Assembly: GCF_022539505.1 (NCBI RefSeq)
Contig: NC_061513.1
Span: forward strand, 347,587,617 to 347,651,616
From: Lolium rigidum
Taxonomy: Eukaryota; Streptophyta; Magnoliopsida; Poales; Poaceae
Reading direction: 5' to 3'
DNA: 64,000 nt
Positions 1 through 13,410 of the stretch are shown one piece after another (within the stretch, counting starts at the first letter, position 1; each line of letters begins with the position of its first letter). The translations under genes were made by a program, and so were the position numbers. The notes below the pieces were generated by a model. It worked only from the letters and a program-made list of their open reading frames with translations. It had not been told where the DNA came from and did no database searches.

Positions 1-151
1 CTCGTGATGCGTGCCGCCGGCCCCCACCTATTTATATAGCGCAGCGTGACAGGGGCTGTCAACCATAGTGGGTTGAGCACCTCCAATCAGGGTTCAAGTA
101 AAGGGGCTCGGTGGGCCGTTGGGCCCACTCGGGAAACAGATCATCCTAACA
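1..151 (-). mobile_element. Copia-0 3' LTR, partial (cut by window edge)
   Basis: Read on the minus strand, the LTR begins TGTTAGGATGATC at 151, directly after a purine-rich tract (152-164). Its promoter is visible as CTATATAAATAG on the minus strand (28-39). The U5 side lies outside the window, so length, TSD and partner LTR cannot be given. The assignment rests on the adjacent Copia RNase H tail. I do not recognise the family. Confidence 0.7.
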
Positions 152-508
152 TTCTCCTCCTTAATCTTAACTTTACTTTTAACTTTAAACTTTCATTTTA
201 TTCGTTTTATTTTGGATCAGTCCATAGGACATGTTTCATCGTCACAACTCTATTGCCAATAGAATTAGACAGCCACAATACACTTCTCTGTTTTGAAACA
301 AATTCTTTTACTTTTGGGCCTCTTATGATCCAGGATAAGTAAGAATTTCCCTTAAACTCATGCCGGCTACGTGTTACTTGAACACCTTGGGTGGTAAGCC
401 TTTCGTTAGTGGATCCGCAAGCATGTCTTTTGTCTTTATATGCTCAATACTTATAGTTTGATCCCGGACCTTGTGTTTCACAACATAATACTTAATTAAC
501 CTCAATCA
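152..508 (-). pseudogene. Copia-0 internal 3' end: RNase H C-terminus and PPT
   Basis: On the minus strand a frame runs from about 508 to a stop at 374-376. It contains the peptide MLADPLTKGLPPKVF, the conserved C-terminal end of the Copia RNase H domain, which degrades the RNA of the RNA:DNA hybrid during reverse transcription. The stretch 165-373 is the untranslated tail leading to the polypurine tract AAGGAGGAGAA and the LTR. Upstream of about 508 the Copia sequence stops abruptly and unrelated GC-rich sequence begins, so protease, integrase and RT are missing. It is a truncated relic. Confidence 0.75.
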
Positions 509-573
509 GATTCCGAGGGAACCCTCGCACCACCGCCGCCCCAGACTCCGACATAGCCACAACCATAGCCCCA

Positions 574-886
574 ATGGAGGCTGCAACTCCGGCGGAAGCA
601 AAGCGTGCCGGCACCGGCGACCGGGACGCAAAGCCGAAGGAGGCAAAGAAGGTGTTGTCCAAGTAGGAGAACGGCGTCGAGGCCATGAAGCGTCGCGGCC
701 GACGCAGGAACCAGAAGGAGAGGAATGCAGCGGCCGCCGCCATGGAGGCCACCCAGCAGGCGTGGCAGATGCAGCTGAAAGCCACCGCCGCGCAAGTAGC
801 CTCCATCAGAGCATAGAGGAGGCCATGATGCTCGTCAAGCGAGAGGGGATCATCGGCGTCGCTCCCCCGGCCTCGTCGGTAAGCTC
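574..886 (+). pseudogene. Decayed fragment of a charged, Ala/Lys/Arg-rich coding sequence
   Basis: Starting at ATG 574 the plus strand reads as a protein rich in Ala, Lys, Arg and Glu (for example KRRGRRRNQKERNAAAA and ATQQAWQMQLKATAAQVASI). It has an in-frame TAG at 664 and another at 814, after which the likely continuation (EEAMMLVKREG) lies in a shifted frame. The composition resembles the helical C-terminal domain found in many grass NAM-associated or Myb/transposase-derived proteins, but that is an impression, not an identification. It lies between the truncated Copia-0 and the Copia-1 insertion at 889, so it may be an old host or DNA-transposon exon cut by both. The minus-strand ORFs across it look like shadows of its GC-rich composition. 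Confidence 0.35.
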
Positions 887-888
887 GG

Positions 889-1445
889 TGTAGGGATTCG
901 TAGCATAGAAAACAAAACAAAATCCTACCACAAGAACGAATAACAAGCCAATATCTAATCTAGTAGATGGTACCAATGAGGTGAAGATCAACATACCCTC
1001 GAAGATCGATAAGCGTTAACGAGATAAATCTCGTGGTTGATGTAGTCGATCACTTGCCGCTTTCAAAAGCGCGTAGAAGATCTTGACGGTGCCACAATCT
1101 GGCAGCACCTTCGCACTCGGTCACACGTACGATGTCGATGACGATGTCCTTCTCCCTGTTCCAGCGGGCATCGGATGTAGTAGATCCTCCTCAGAATCCC
1201 GCCAGCACGACGGCATGGTGACGGTGGTGGTGGAGATCTTCGGCAAGGCTTCACTGTAAGCGCTGCAGGAGAAAGAGGGTGGAGGGAGTAGCTAGGGTTT
1301 GGGAGAGGGGGGCACTTGGGGCGCCGGCCTGGGAGCCCGTTGGTGGTGCGGCTGGCTTTGATATGGCCTGCCCCCCTCCCCACTCCTCCTCTATATATAG
1401 GTCAAAAACCTAGGGTTCCCCCAAAACCACTTTGGAGTCTAACTC
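889..1445 (-). mobile_element. Copia-1 3' LTR, U5-side segment
   Basis: The sequence beginning TGTAGGGATTCGTAGCATA matches 13411 onward (the 5' LTR of the same element) through the promoter region (CTATATATAG near 1391-1400). The match is cut at AACTC (1441-1445), where solo LTR S1 is inserted, and it resumes at 7825. Together with 7820-8480 it makes up the 3' LTR of a BARE-1/Angela-like element. Confidence 0.85.
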
Positions 1446-4400
1446 TGTGGTGACCCAGCGTACCACTGCATGGTGTAGTACACAAGTCGTTGACATAACA
1501 CAAGTGAAACACCGTTCCACCCATATTACATCCATCAGAGTGGTACAACAGAAACATATGCGAGTCCAAGGCATGTCTATAGAAGTACACACGAACTGTT
1601 TACATAAGATCAACACAGCCTCCTACTTTACAGTGAGGTAAAACTTTAAATAAAGCTCCAGAAGAACGACTCGTAGTCTATCTTATTGCTAACTCAAGTT
1701 TAAGAGCTACTTGGCTTGCTATAGAAATATAGCTACTTAGGTGCTAGGATTAGGGAAAGGTTCCCTTTTATTACTAGTCTAGGTTTCCATTATAGCCGAT
1801 GCGAAGTTGACTCCATTGACTTCTTTGACTGGATTCTTCATCTTGTTGCAGTTGACTCCTTTGTCTTCGAGTTCCACGGTAGTTTCTACTTCGGTGCCTT
1901 GATCTAAGAAGGGGGTTCAAATGGGAGGGAATGAGTACGAGCGTACTCAGCAAGTTCATATTAGGAAATAGGTGTATCATGCACTAGCTACAACCATAGA
2001 CCAGAAAGTCATAGGCTAATGCAAGTTTTCATAAACATTTCTTCAAAAGGTTTATTTTATTCCGAAAACTATGCCCGTCGGTCTTCACAGGTTGACCAGA
2101 ACTTCATGGAGTTCCTTTCCTCGCCGCGTTCGCAGCTTCCTTCCCCGAACAAGGAGTGACAGACCACAATTTAATACACTCGCGAGAGGTGCGTTACTTT
2201 TCCTATAAGAGATCCCATCCTTTTTGCCATCCGCAGGGACTTGCCCCCGTTCACACTTCCTTTGGTGTGAGGCCAGGTATGAAAATCCAAGCCCACACCG
2301 CCTTCTCCGTGACCCTGCAAATCCACCCTTTTGTCCACCCGTACACCCCCGGTAGACATCTCCCGATCATACGGCTTTACCCACGGTGTACTTTGGACAA
2401 TCCATCATAGACGGTAGAGCCAGTCATCCACACGGATGGGGATTTAAAAGGCCATCCCAACCTACGGCAGAGGCCTCCAGCACTCCCGCAGCTCTAACCA
2501 GTCCGTTGGCGTGCAGGAGGGAAAAGATACAGCTGGCTTCCCTAGAGCCATTATAGATCTTATGGTTAACGCGGTATGTACGGCGCTAGAATCACTAGAC
2601 GACATTGGTAATTATTCCTAGGTTAATATAACCCATGCAATGGAACCTCCACCATATCAACACATACCATGGTTCCATTGCCCACCACATAGTCATATTC
2701 ATAATTGTAAAATAATATTTGCTTTTCTATGAAAGAGTGATAAGTATAGTACTTTGCATATAATTTGATAAAAATAATCAAATGACATGAGCAAGCGATG
2801 AACTTGCCTTTCTTGACTGCAAGATTATGCAGGCAAAAGCTTCGATACGTGAGAACTCCAAATTCTGAAATACCATCATTGTCCGGTAAGGACAATGTTT
2901 AAAGAACCGGCAAAGATGCTATAATGCATAGTATGAGATGCAATCGTCCCGAGCGTAACCTAATCTCGATGATTTAGGATGGATAAGTTGTAAAGATTTC
3001 TTTAGGGTGTGTCGCACTTTTAGGATGGTTCTCAAACAAGGTTTTTATTAGGGTTGGTGAGATTAATAGCATAAATAAGTAATATAAAGGTATTATAACA
3101 AGCATACACATAAAGGATTAGTGGTTGCATAACAATACAAGAATAGTTGTCAGTTTTAAGTTCTACAGGACATGGTTGATGATTACTTATCTTATACTTC
3201 AAAAGAATAACTTTTGAAGAATAGGTTAAATAAGAACAACAACTACTATAAATAGAAGCTATGGAATTCTAGGGTTAACTATTGGATTCATTTAGTTTCA
3301 CTAATAGGAACTACGTGGTTCTTAACTTGGAATGGATTTATATATAGCAAGTATTGGTAGGCTTATTGCTACGGTTTCTTCTAAGCATCATATCAAAGGA
3401 TGGTTATCAAGATGGTTCTATAAGTTAGCTATTAGGGTTTACTATGGGTTCACATTTGCTTCACTAAGTAACCTCTAATGGCTTCTAAACTAGATGGTTT
3501 ATTATTTCTTAAACAGGGTTTAGTTGGATAGGAGCATGTCTTGTGAATTGCTACACAAGGTTGATACTAGGGTTCATCATTATGGTTCTACTAGGGTTTG
3601 AGGATTGAGGTTGATTCTAATGGTGTGGTATATAGGAGTGGTGATCAATGGCACTACTCTAATTAACAAGCTAGGGTTTGCATCTAGGTGGCACTAGTGA
3701 ATCATATAGGTTTTAATTAAGAATAGGGACCTGAAATGATAATCTCATGTGACTTGGTTTTATGCTAGTGGATCATAAGCATGCATTCATTTGTTTCTTA
3801 CTAGGGTTTTATAGGTATAAGTGAAGCTTATATGATCACATGGACTAAACCCCTAGGGTTTTAGAATTGAAACAATTTATGATGAACACATAAAATAATG
3901 GGTTCCAGGTCTTACTTATATTAGAACTAGGTTTTCTAAACTATAGTTCAACTCTTGAACTAATAATTGACAATAGAGAAGTGGTCATTAGTTACTTTGA
4001 AACAAAATTGATAATGGTTTTGATATTTATTAATTTTCACAAGAATTAATAATTAGGATAACTCCTATTTAAGTTAAATTTTGAAATCAGGGTTTAATAA
4101 TTGTTATTAAGTTTTAAAATACTTAACTTGTTAACTAAAGTTGTTTAAGTAAACAAGTTTTAAATTATCAAAATAATATTAGCTTATAGTATTTTCTTAA
4201 TTTTTAATTATTTAAAGAAAATAGAAAGTAGTAATTTGCAAATTAGGGTTTATGAATTATCACTAATATCTTAAGTTTAATGAAAAGATGATTAAGAAAA
4301 TTAATCTTAACATTTTATTTTCTTACTGAATAGCTAAGATTTAATTTTGAAAATTAAATAATTATTGAATTTAAATTGGTTTTAAAACAAATGAAAAGGC

Positions 4401-7400
4401 ATAATTAATAAAGTTAAAAATAATTGAATTTTTATTTTGACACACATTTATATTTTATATTTTTATTGAATAGAGTTTATTTTTGTGAGCATTTTGATAT
4501 ATTACTTATATTTTTCTGAGTTGAAATGAATTTTATATGATTTTGCAAAGTTTCACTATTTTTCTGGATTTTGAATTTAAGTGGAAATACTAAATCTACC
4601 CGGTACAGATCTAACCCTAGCAGCTGACTAGTGGGCCACATGACACGTAGTCTGCCAGGTGGGAGTGGACCAGGTCAAAGGCACTGCAGGCCCCACGGCC
4701 ACGTCACCCTCACCGGCGGCTTGACGCCGGCGGCCAGATGGTGAGCGTGCCGCTGGTTTAGGGTTCCCCGAGATGCGCGGCTAGCATATTCCGAACCCCC
4801 ACACCCTACTGAGCATGATGGTGGTGGTGGTTAACCGAAGTACCCACCGGAGCATCGCCGGAGAAGACATCTGCGGCGGCGCTGCTCCGGTCAAGCGGCT
4901 AACTCGAGCTAGGGATGATGCTTGGAAGCAAGGAATAGCTCATTCGACGCGTAATCATACCCTGAGTCTTCTGAGTTGGTCGCCGAGGTGGATTGTGGAC
5001 GGAGACGACAAGTAATTCGCCATTACCGGCGATCTGCTGCAAGGGGAAAATCCAAAATTGGCGTTGCTCCGATCTCCCCTGGATGCTGGGCTCCTCCCAG
5101 ATGCTCCTTGAGTCCAGGCGCTCCTCCTGGACCACGCGCAGGAGACTGGGGTGGCCTCCTTCGTCGACTTCGTCTTCGACTCCGGCGACAGAGATTGGAC
5201 GAATTTGAGAGATAGGGAAGCGTCTGAGAAGATTTGAAGTGGCGGAGACGAGCAAGGCGTGCACGGCGATACCCTCCACCTATTTATAGGCCAAGGGAAG
5301 CTCTGTGGCCTCGACACGACGACGACAATGGTGGAGAGGTGGCGGTCTCTGGAAGCTTCTAGCTGGCAAGGATGTTCTCATCCACGGATAAGCTCGGACG
5401 CGAATCGAGTTGGGCGCGGTTCTGAGAGGTCTGGCGACGTTCGGGCATGCTTATCGATGAGGAGGTCGTGGCCTACTGGCGTCGCAGTGCTGTCGAGCTC
5501 GGAGACGATGACGACGACGTGTTTTCCTCTCGCACGATTTTTAAAGCCAATAAAACGGTATCTGGCCTTGGGCTGGACTGCTCCTGGGCTTTGATGGGCT
5601 GCTGTTGCGGTTGGCTTCGGGCTGCTGCGGTCCAGGTAAGGTAAGTCCTCTCTCTCTTCTCTTTTCTATTTATTTTCTGTTTTATTTTCTTATTTGAATT
5701 TGCTATTTGAATTTCAAACTAATTTCTATCTTATTTTTCAGGTTCTAAATTATTTGAATATCAATACAAATTGACAATAATGCTCACTGCATAGTTTTGT
5801 TGTTTCAACAACATTTAATAATTGATTAAATTTGTTTTCTTCTGAGGCACAATTCAAAATTCAAAATATATATGAATTTAGGGTTCATCTCAATTACTTT
5901 TATAAGTTAATAACCAAATATGTTTTAATAGTTTGAATTATATAACAAGTGCATAATGAACACATGATTAGGTTTTGATAGTACTTATCATTTGGATTGT
6001 TCACACATATTTTCATTATGGCTAAAGTTTAGAATGGATGGTAATGAGGATGAGATGAATTCATCATTTTATGTGAAGGATTATTTCTAAGATTTATCAT
6101 ATGGTTGGCTAAACTATATTTGTTTAATAATCTTGCTTAGCCACTTTTAGCTTAACTCATTTAGAATAGATTCTACACTCCTCATAATCAATTCACTTTC
6201 TAAGGTGATGGTTCAATTATGACACAATATTCCATTTGGGCAACTAAGCAAGGTAATTGGAAGTCAAAGTAGAATTGGATATTGGTTTCACTCTACTCAC
6301 CAAATGGCATTTAATCTTTAGGTATATAGGCTTGGTTCATACTTGTGATCCATGATACACAAGTTAGGACATAGTATTTTTATGTGAGGTGAATCCTATG
6401 TGAAAGGGTTTAGGGTTTTGCATAATCTTCACTACTTTGAACATAAATAGGCATGAGGTCTGGCAAGGTTCTACTTATGATCCAAAGTGATGCTTAGATT
6501 GGAATTCAAATATGGCCTAGGGTTTTAGTTATGTTTCCCTAATAGAACATGGCTTTCACCTCCAAGATTAAAGGTTGATTTGAACAAGTAAGATTTAATA
6601 CTACTCTAGTATTCTCTAGGATAGACATGGCTATGGTTAGCATCTATAATCTCTCTCACTTCTAAATGTCTTGGATTAGCCTAAGGTCCTCCTCAAGATA
6701 TGATGATATGATCCTCTGAATATATGGTTTGCCTAGGAATTCTACCTTGGTATCTTCTGTAGCTTGTTCTTCAGGAAATCTGATAAACCTACATCTTGTG
6801 GTATGCCTCCACCTCCTAGCTTCTTCATCTTGATCCTAGCTAATTCACATGGAGTGGCTCTATGTGTTTGTTCCCATGTATCATGGTACTTGATGAGCAA
6901 ATGGATGAAGGGTATGGCTCTATTTATAGGCTTGGGCAAGCTCTAATATCATGACACATAGGTGGTGACTCTTGTGTTGGTTAGATGAGTAAGGTGCTTG
7001 GTTGTCATGCCCTTATCCATAGCAATCCTTTGAGCATGAGGTGGCATATATAGCTTGGAAAGCAAGTCATGTAGATCTTTTCATCCTATGTGGCATAGAG
7101 ATTATCCTCTCATATGATTTATTTTTGGATAGCCAAGTGGCATTTGTTACTAAATATCTTATGGGGAGTTGTATTATTGTGGAGGAGTCACTATATCATA
7201 TTTGATTGTAGTTATATTATAATGTTGATCAAAAAAATCAAAGTTGAAGGTTATTCCTCAAATTTGGATAGTTGGTGTTTGATTTCACCAAGGCATGGTC
7301 ATATGAGTTTCAAAATACTCATAGTTAGTTTTATTCAAATAGTTTGAACTATAATTCGTAATGTAAATGGATTTAGTTTTATGATATTCCATGTATTTAA

Positions 7401-7819
7401 TAAGTTATGATTTAAATAATAATGTGTGGCTTTTATGCACTTTAGACCCTGTGGTTTACCTTATTTGGTAATAAGTTTAGAAATGAATTCAATTACACAC
7501 AAAGGTAGTTGCTAACTTTTAAGTGTTAATAATTTAGGGTTTGATTATTAAAGAATGTGTTGTTGTAAATCTAATTCCATTTCATCTAATCCATAGATCA
7601 AATCATCTCTACCCAAAATAAGGTTTTAGCAAAGATCATAGTGAAGTTTATAGCGCTTGACTTGATGATCTACTTCAATTCCAGCAAGTCAAGTGAAACT
7701 TCGATTCATCGTGGTAAGTTTTATTTGAAAGCGCGAAAATTCCCGGATTTTCTATGCATGAATGCAATGCACACTTTGGTGTTCTCTCATTTTGTTGCCT
7801 CTAAACATGGGATATTACA
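1446..7819 (-). mobile_element. S1: very long solo LTR (6.4 kb) inside the Copia-1 3' LTR
   Basis: The element starts TGTGGTGACC and ends GATATTACA, so it has TG...CA ends, and it is flanked by a perfect 5-bp TSD, AACTC (1441-1445 and 7820-7824). On the minus strand it begins TGTAATATCCC, a start I associate with very long grass LTRs such as the LARD-type Sukkula (recollection only). I see no PBS, PPT, second LTR copy or long ORF. Most of it (about 2.6-4.6 kb and 5.6-7.8 kb) is AT-rich with nothing identifiable. A GC-rich island lies at 4.65-5.6 kb. Two minus-strand TATA boxes (CCTATAAATAG) lie near 5279-5289 and 6920-6930. ORFs inside are short and not conserved-looking. Confidence 0.75.
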
Positions 7820-8480
7820 AACTCCCAAACTTACCAAAATTGGAAACCTAGATGGAAAGAAATTTCCATCTAGTTGGATGCTTGCTCGTACCGTGATATG
7901 TCATCCCTTGTGAGTCAGTCACATGCTTGCAAGCTAGTTGGATGACATTCCACCAAGAGGACCCAGAGTATATCTATCTGTCATTTGGGTAGACAAATCC
8001 CACTACTGATGCACGTGCTTCAACCTATACTTTCCAAACACTTAATGCCACCTTTATAACTACCCATTTGCGAAGTAGTGTTCGATGTCATCAAAGAATC
8101 CATCCGGTGTAGGTGATTAACATGATCTCATGGTAGAAGGATTATGTTACTATGTATCCTATGCTTGAAACAAAATGAACTTAATGACTTGATCATATGC
8201 TACGCTTACTATGGGTGTATGTCCATCACATCATTCACATAATGATATGATCTTGTTATTAGTAACATCCAATGTTCAGGATCAGAAAACCATGATCATC
8301 TATTAATCAACAAGCTAGTTTAACAAGAGGCTTACTAGGGACGCTTTTATGTTTACAAAACACACAAGTATTAATGTTTCCGGTTAATACAATTATAGCA
8401 TGGGACGTAAAAAATTATCATGAACACTAAGATATAACAATAAACACTTTTATTATTGCCTCTTAGGCATATCTCAAACA
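7820..8480 (-). mobile_element. Copia-1 3' LTR, U3-side segment
   Basis: After the second AACTC copy the LTR resumes and ends, read on the minus strand, with TGTTTGAGATATGCC at 8480. This is a diverged version of the BARE-1/Angela/WIS LTR start. The minus-strand PPT AAGTGGGAGAC (8481-8491) adjoins it, which proves this is the 3' LTR and sets the element's orientation. Beyond about 7862 it does not match the 5' LTR: a U3 block present at 13996-14285 is absent here, so this LTR has an internal deletion. Confidence 0.85.
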
Positions 8481-11400
8481 GTCTCCCACTTGCACTAGAG
8501 TCAATAATCTAGTTTACATTTGTAAAGATATAACACCTTGGCCTTCTGGTGCTTATCATGTTTGCTTATGGGAGAGGTTTCAGTCAACGAATCTGACATG
8601 CTCAGAAACGTATGTATTTTGCAATTCATTTGCGTTTCCACGCATCACTCAGTTTTTCAAATGAGTCGGCATTTAATCGTATATGCTTGGTATTCTGGTG
8701 GAACCTTAATTCCACGGTCTGAAATATGTTACCAATATTGTCACATACAATATAGCTTCATAGTTCTGACACTACCGGAACTACATCAAGTTCTCAAAGA
8801 ACTCCTCGACTCAAACACCCTCGGTCATTGTCAAAACAATGTTATACTCTGTCTTTGTTTGTAGAATCTGTCACAATATTTGAAACTCATCTAAATCTAG
8901 AATAGACTTCGTCTAGCCCATTTTGCTACCTTTTAATGAATACTTAGCCTAATTGAGATTGAAATTCATTTTTTATGTGACCAAACTAATATCGGTGCAA
9001 CACCTTACATCGATTTGTTTGTCATTTCCCCATATAAACTATACATTTATATCCTTGCCTCTGACAAAGCACTCAGGGATATTCTTACTAGTGTCCAATG
9101 ATCATCATATGATTCATTCTGATATATGCTCGTAACATCTTAGATCATGGGACATCTGATTGTGTACATATTATTCATGATCTAAAATTACTCATGTGTT
9201 TTTACTCATTGAGTGTCAAATACACTCAAGTCTTGTTAAACCTCCACATGGAAAAGAACACCTTCTTGACGTTTTCATATTGAACTACTTCAATATTCAT
9301 TCTATGTACTTTGACTTAAACTTATTATGTGCTTCGATCTATCTTCATAGATCTTGACGCTAAATATGTTTTTAGTCCATATCCTTTCATTGAAGTTAAT
9401 TTCAATGAAACATTTTAATCACATAAAGTACATGATTACATTATTTATAATTAATGATATGTTATCCACATAAAGTATTATAAATATGTTTCAGCGCACC
9501 CAATTAATTTTTTGCAAATGCAAGCATCTTCATTGTTTCCGTTGAAATCAAAACTCTTTGATTATTTCATCCGGTGAAGATTCTAACTCCGTGATACTCA
9601 CTTCATCCAGTGAAGTTTGTATACCTTTCTTGCATTCTACCGACTAGTAAAACTCTCAGTTGTATCTTGTATACACCTTTAATACACACTTCTGTTAAGG
9701 AATGTATTTCTTCCATCCTACTAATCATATCTCATAAAGAAATATGTAGCGATTGCTAGAACAATCCATATAGACTATAAGCATCGTTGCGAAAGATCTA
9801 ATCTTATAGCAGTCAACTCTTTAAACTTTGTCATAAACAAACTTTCGAAAAATCGAGCTTGTTCAAGGATATTTCATCCATGTCCATTAATTTTATAGAT
9901 CCACTTACTTTCAGAAAGTATTTATTCCTTCAAAAGGTTTGCCAAGCTCCAAGCTTGATTATAGATACTATCTTGGATTTTATGGTCTTAGACATTTTAA
10001 CCAAGTCAGGGCCCATCATAACTTCTTTGTATGTAGTTGGTTTATCATTGTTCAAAATCAATCCTTTGTCCATAAATTATTTATTTGATCACAAAGTAAA
10101 CCATACCTACAAGGTTCAATAGATACTTCGATCTCCATGGCTATAACACTTTGTAGACATGGGAGTCATGAGCGTCGTGGCTTCTTCCTGAACCATTTCC
10201 AACACTGTGCTACTCTGCTCATCATGCTCAGTTTCATCAACCTTATCGAGTTCCATTGTCCTCCCACTCAAATATTTCGCGAGAAACAATTTCTTGGAAA
10301 TAAGCAAGAAACATCGACAAACACTTTTGTCTTTGACTTCATAGTGGAAAGAATTCCCAATTTGTTCTCTGGGCTAACCAACAAAGACATTTATCCAATT
10401 TTGGTTGTAAACTTATTAATTTATGCTATGCATACCAAAATTTAAGAAAGGACTATTAGGTTTTATACCAATGCCATAACTCGTATGGTGTCATTTCAAC
10501 AGATTATAATGACGCTCTATTTAGTGTAACATCGATAGTCTCTAAAGCATAATCCACAAAAATATAATGGCATCATTTTATTTTATCTCACCATTAATCC
10601 AACAAGGTTTGGATACATCTCTCGAATACTCCATCATAACTATGGTGTTCCGAGAAACGTTAGTTGTGGAACAATTTCGTAACTCTCTTAGATGTTCGTA
10701 AAACTCGTAATTAAAATATTTCCACCATGATCCAATCATAGATATTTGACTTTTCTATTATAATAATGTCCACTTCATGCTCAAATTTATTTGAATCTAT
10801 TCAAATGTTTCAGATTTCTTCCTCGTCGAATAAATATACCCATATATATAAACTCAATTCATTGTTGGAAGCTTTCATGAAGTAGGAGAATCTTCCGCAC
10901 ACAACTATGCCCAGTGAACCACACACATCATCATGTATGTTTCCACTAAGTTAGTTGTCTGTTCAACTCTTGGCCTATGAACGGTATTTCAGTTATTTTC
11001 TTTAGAAAAGATTTGCAAGTGCCAAACGATTCAAAGTCGAATGACTCCAAAAATCCATTTGCATGTAGTTTGTTCATGCGTTCCTTTCCAACATGACCTA
11101 ATTGTTGTTCCACAAATAAGTGGAATTCAAATCATTTATCTTATGGCATTTTAGCATCAGTGTTATGCATGTATGTTTCACCATTAAGATTTATAATAAC
11201 TTATCCATCGTCCATGGAGTACAGTCATAATTTCAACAACTGATCGTTTTCATTTGGCCAGAGCAAAATAAAAATTATTAAGTTCTTTATAATAAATCTG
11301 AAAAGCTAGGTGGAATGCCAACGACGAACAAAATAACACTTTATTTTGTTCTAGACGTGCATTATTACCACATTCATTGTCAGTCACTTAGGCCACTTTA

Positions 11401-13410
11401 TTCTTGTATTGCGTTGTGTTGTATGACACCTCATACCAACCAATATGGTACAAATACCCAAGAATTTCATTATGTGACCAATCAAAGAATACATTCATGA
11501 CATGTATATTATCTATATACACCTGAGTTAGACTTTCTAGTCTTTTCTTTCTTTCCGCCAAAGTCTTTTTGTAGTTTCTCTTTCTGCTTTCCTCATATTT
11601 CAGAAAACACTTCAACATCAATAACTTCTAGGCTTGTTGGTCAAATACCAATAACCTTGAGGTTCATAATTTGAAGTTGATCATCATATGACAAGTGTTC
11701 TGGATTTCAATATTAGTAACCTTTTAATGTGAAGAAAAATTTCACTCACAATTTTATTCATCAAATCATGAAAATTTCATGATGAAGCTACTATGACTCA
11801 TATGGATATGTGAATAACGTTAGTACCCAAGTAGTTGGAGGATCGGGATGCCTAGCGTCTTCAATCTTCGTACATTCCCATACAAAATTTATGAGTTTAT
11901 GTAGTCTCACTAAATTATATTCTAGCATCTTGTAATAATGTGTTAGACAAATATATATCTCACACCTTGCTTATTTCTGAAAACAAACTTTTCAGCTCCT
12001 TACTTTCAAACGGATTTGAACATCAAATTTCACGGAGACAAGATGATTTTAGATACTAACTGAAACCATTGCTCTTTGAATCAACAATTTGAGGATTACT
12101 AAAAGTTTTCAATAGGACTTAATCATTTCTTGATTCTTTAACGATAAGTACTAGTCCGTAAAGTTACTTGTCAGATTTAGTATTGTTTCTATCTCAATTA
12201 CAAGTCTAGCGCAATGTAGAAAACGGATGCCAATTCTACAAAATTTAATTCAAATACAATTTAGACTAAGTACATGATAAATTGAGTTTACTATTAATTC
12301 TTAAATTAACTAGGTGAACTCATTACACGAACCAAATCCACTACACCAAATCCGATCATCACGAGAGATGATGTAGCTTCAATAGCGAACATCGACATGT
12401 TCATCATATCATCTATATGATTCATGCTTAACATTTCGGTTTGCCGTGTTCCGAGGCCATGTCTGTACATGTTAGGCTCGTCAAGTTAAACCTTAGTTTC
12501 CGTATGTGCAAATCTGACTTGCACCCGTTGTATGCACACGTTGAGTCTATCACACACGATCATCATGTGATGCTTCAAAACAACGAGTCTTAGCAACGGT
12601 GCTAACTAAGGACAAACACTTTATTATCTTGAGTTTTAGTGAGAGGGATCATCTTATAATGCTACCATCGTGATCTAAGCAATACAAGATGCATAAAAAG
12701 GATTAACATCACATGCAATTCATAATGTGATATGATATGACACTTTTATCTTTGCGCCTTTGATCTTCATCTCCAAAGCACGGGCATGATCTCCATCATC
12801 AACGGTCATGATCTCCATCATCGTCGGCGGGGCGTCAAGGTCCGTGGCGCCGTCTTCATGGTTGTCCACCACGTGTAGCAACTATTACAACTACTTTGAA
12901 ATAAAAATACTACATGAAATATAATGACAACCATAAGGCTCCTGCCGGTTTCCACAATACAATAATGATCATCTCATACATAAAATATATTCACAATCAC
13001 ATCATGGACATATCACATCACCAAACCCTGCAAAAACATGTTAGACGCCTCTAATTTGGTTTGCATATTTTACGTGGTTTAGGGTTTTCGAGTAAGATCC
13101 GATCTACCTACGAACATGAACCACAACGCTGATACAAGTGTTGTCAATTGAAAATTGTAAATTGGATCTTAACTATGGTGAGAGAAACTGACACCCGCAA
13201 AGCCACTTATGCAATACAAGTTGCATGTCAAGCGTGGAGCAAGTATCATAAACGCGGTCATGTAAGGTTAGCCTAGGCCGCTTCATCCCACCATGCCGCA
13301 AGATGCAAAATACACGATAAGCAAACGACAACAAAAGCATCAACACCAACAAAAACCATTGTGTTCTACTCGTACAACCAATCTATGCATAGACACGACT
13401 CTGATACCAC
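8481..13410 (-). pseudogene. Copia-1 internal region, heavily degraded gag-pol
   Basis: This is the 4.9-kb interior of a BARE-like Copia element, bounded by a PPT at the low-coordinate end and an initiator-Met PBS at the high end. That length fits an intact BARE-type interior. No long reading frame survives. The clearest coding relic is at 10116-10307 (minus), with KKLFLAKYLSGRTMELDKVD, which corresponds to the linker between integrase and RT in BARE-like polyproteins. The region is AT-rich with many stops, indicating an old insertion. Gag, protease, integrase, RT and RNase H would have lain here in that order from 13.4 kb down to 8.5 kb. I cannot place the individual domains. Confidence 0.75.
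13399..13409 (-). other. Copia-1 primer binding site (initiator Met-tRNA)
   Basis: The minus strand reads TGGTATCAGAG one base after the LTR terminus CCCTACA. TGGTATCAGAGC is the standard PBS of plant Copia elements, complementary to the 3' end of initiator methionine tRNA, where minus-strand DNA synthesis is primed. Confidence 0.9.

Noticed and set aside
492..994. Minus-strand ORFs of up to 142 aa
   Set aside because: Hydrophobic, low-complexity shadows of the GC-rich plus-strand fragment; no domain, and they run into the Copia-1 LTR.
2877..2897. Small hairpin CATTGTCC-GGTAA-GGACAATG
   Set aside because: A single short inverted repeat in long AT-rich LTR sequence; can occur by chance.
4815..5644. 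Cluster of overlapping ORFs on both strands
   Set aside because: They coincide with the GC-rich island of solo LTR S1; open frames in both directions point to composition, not genes.
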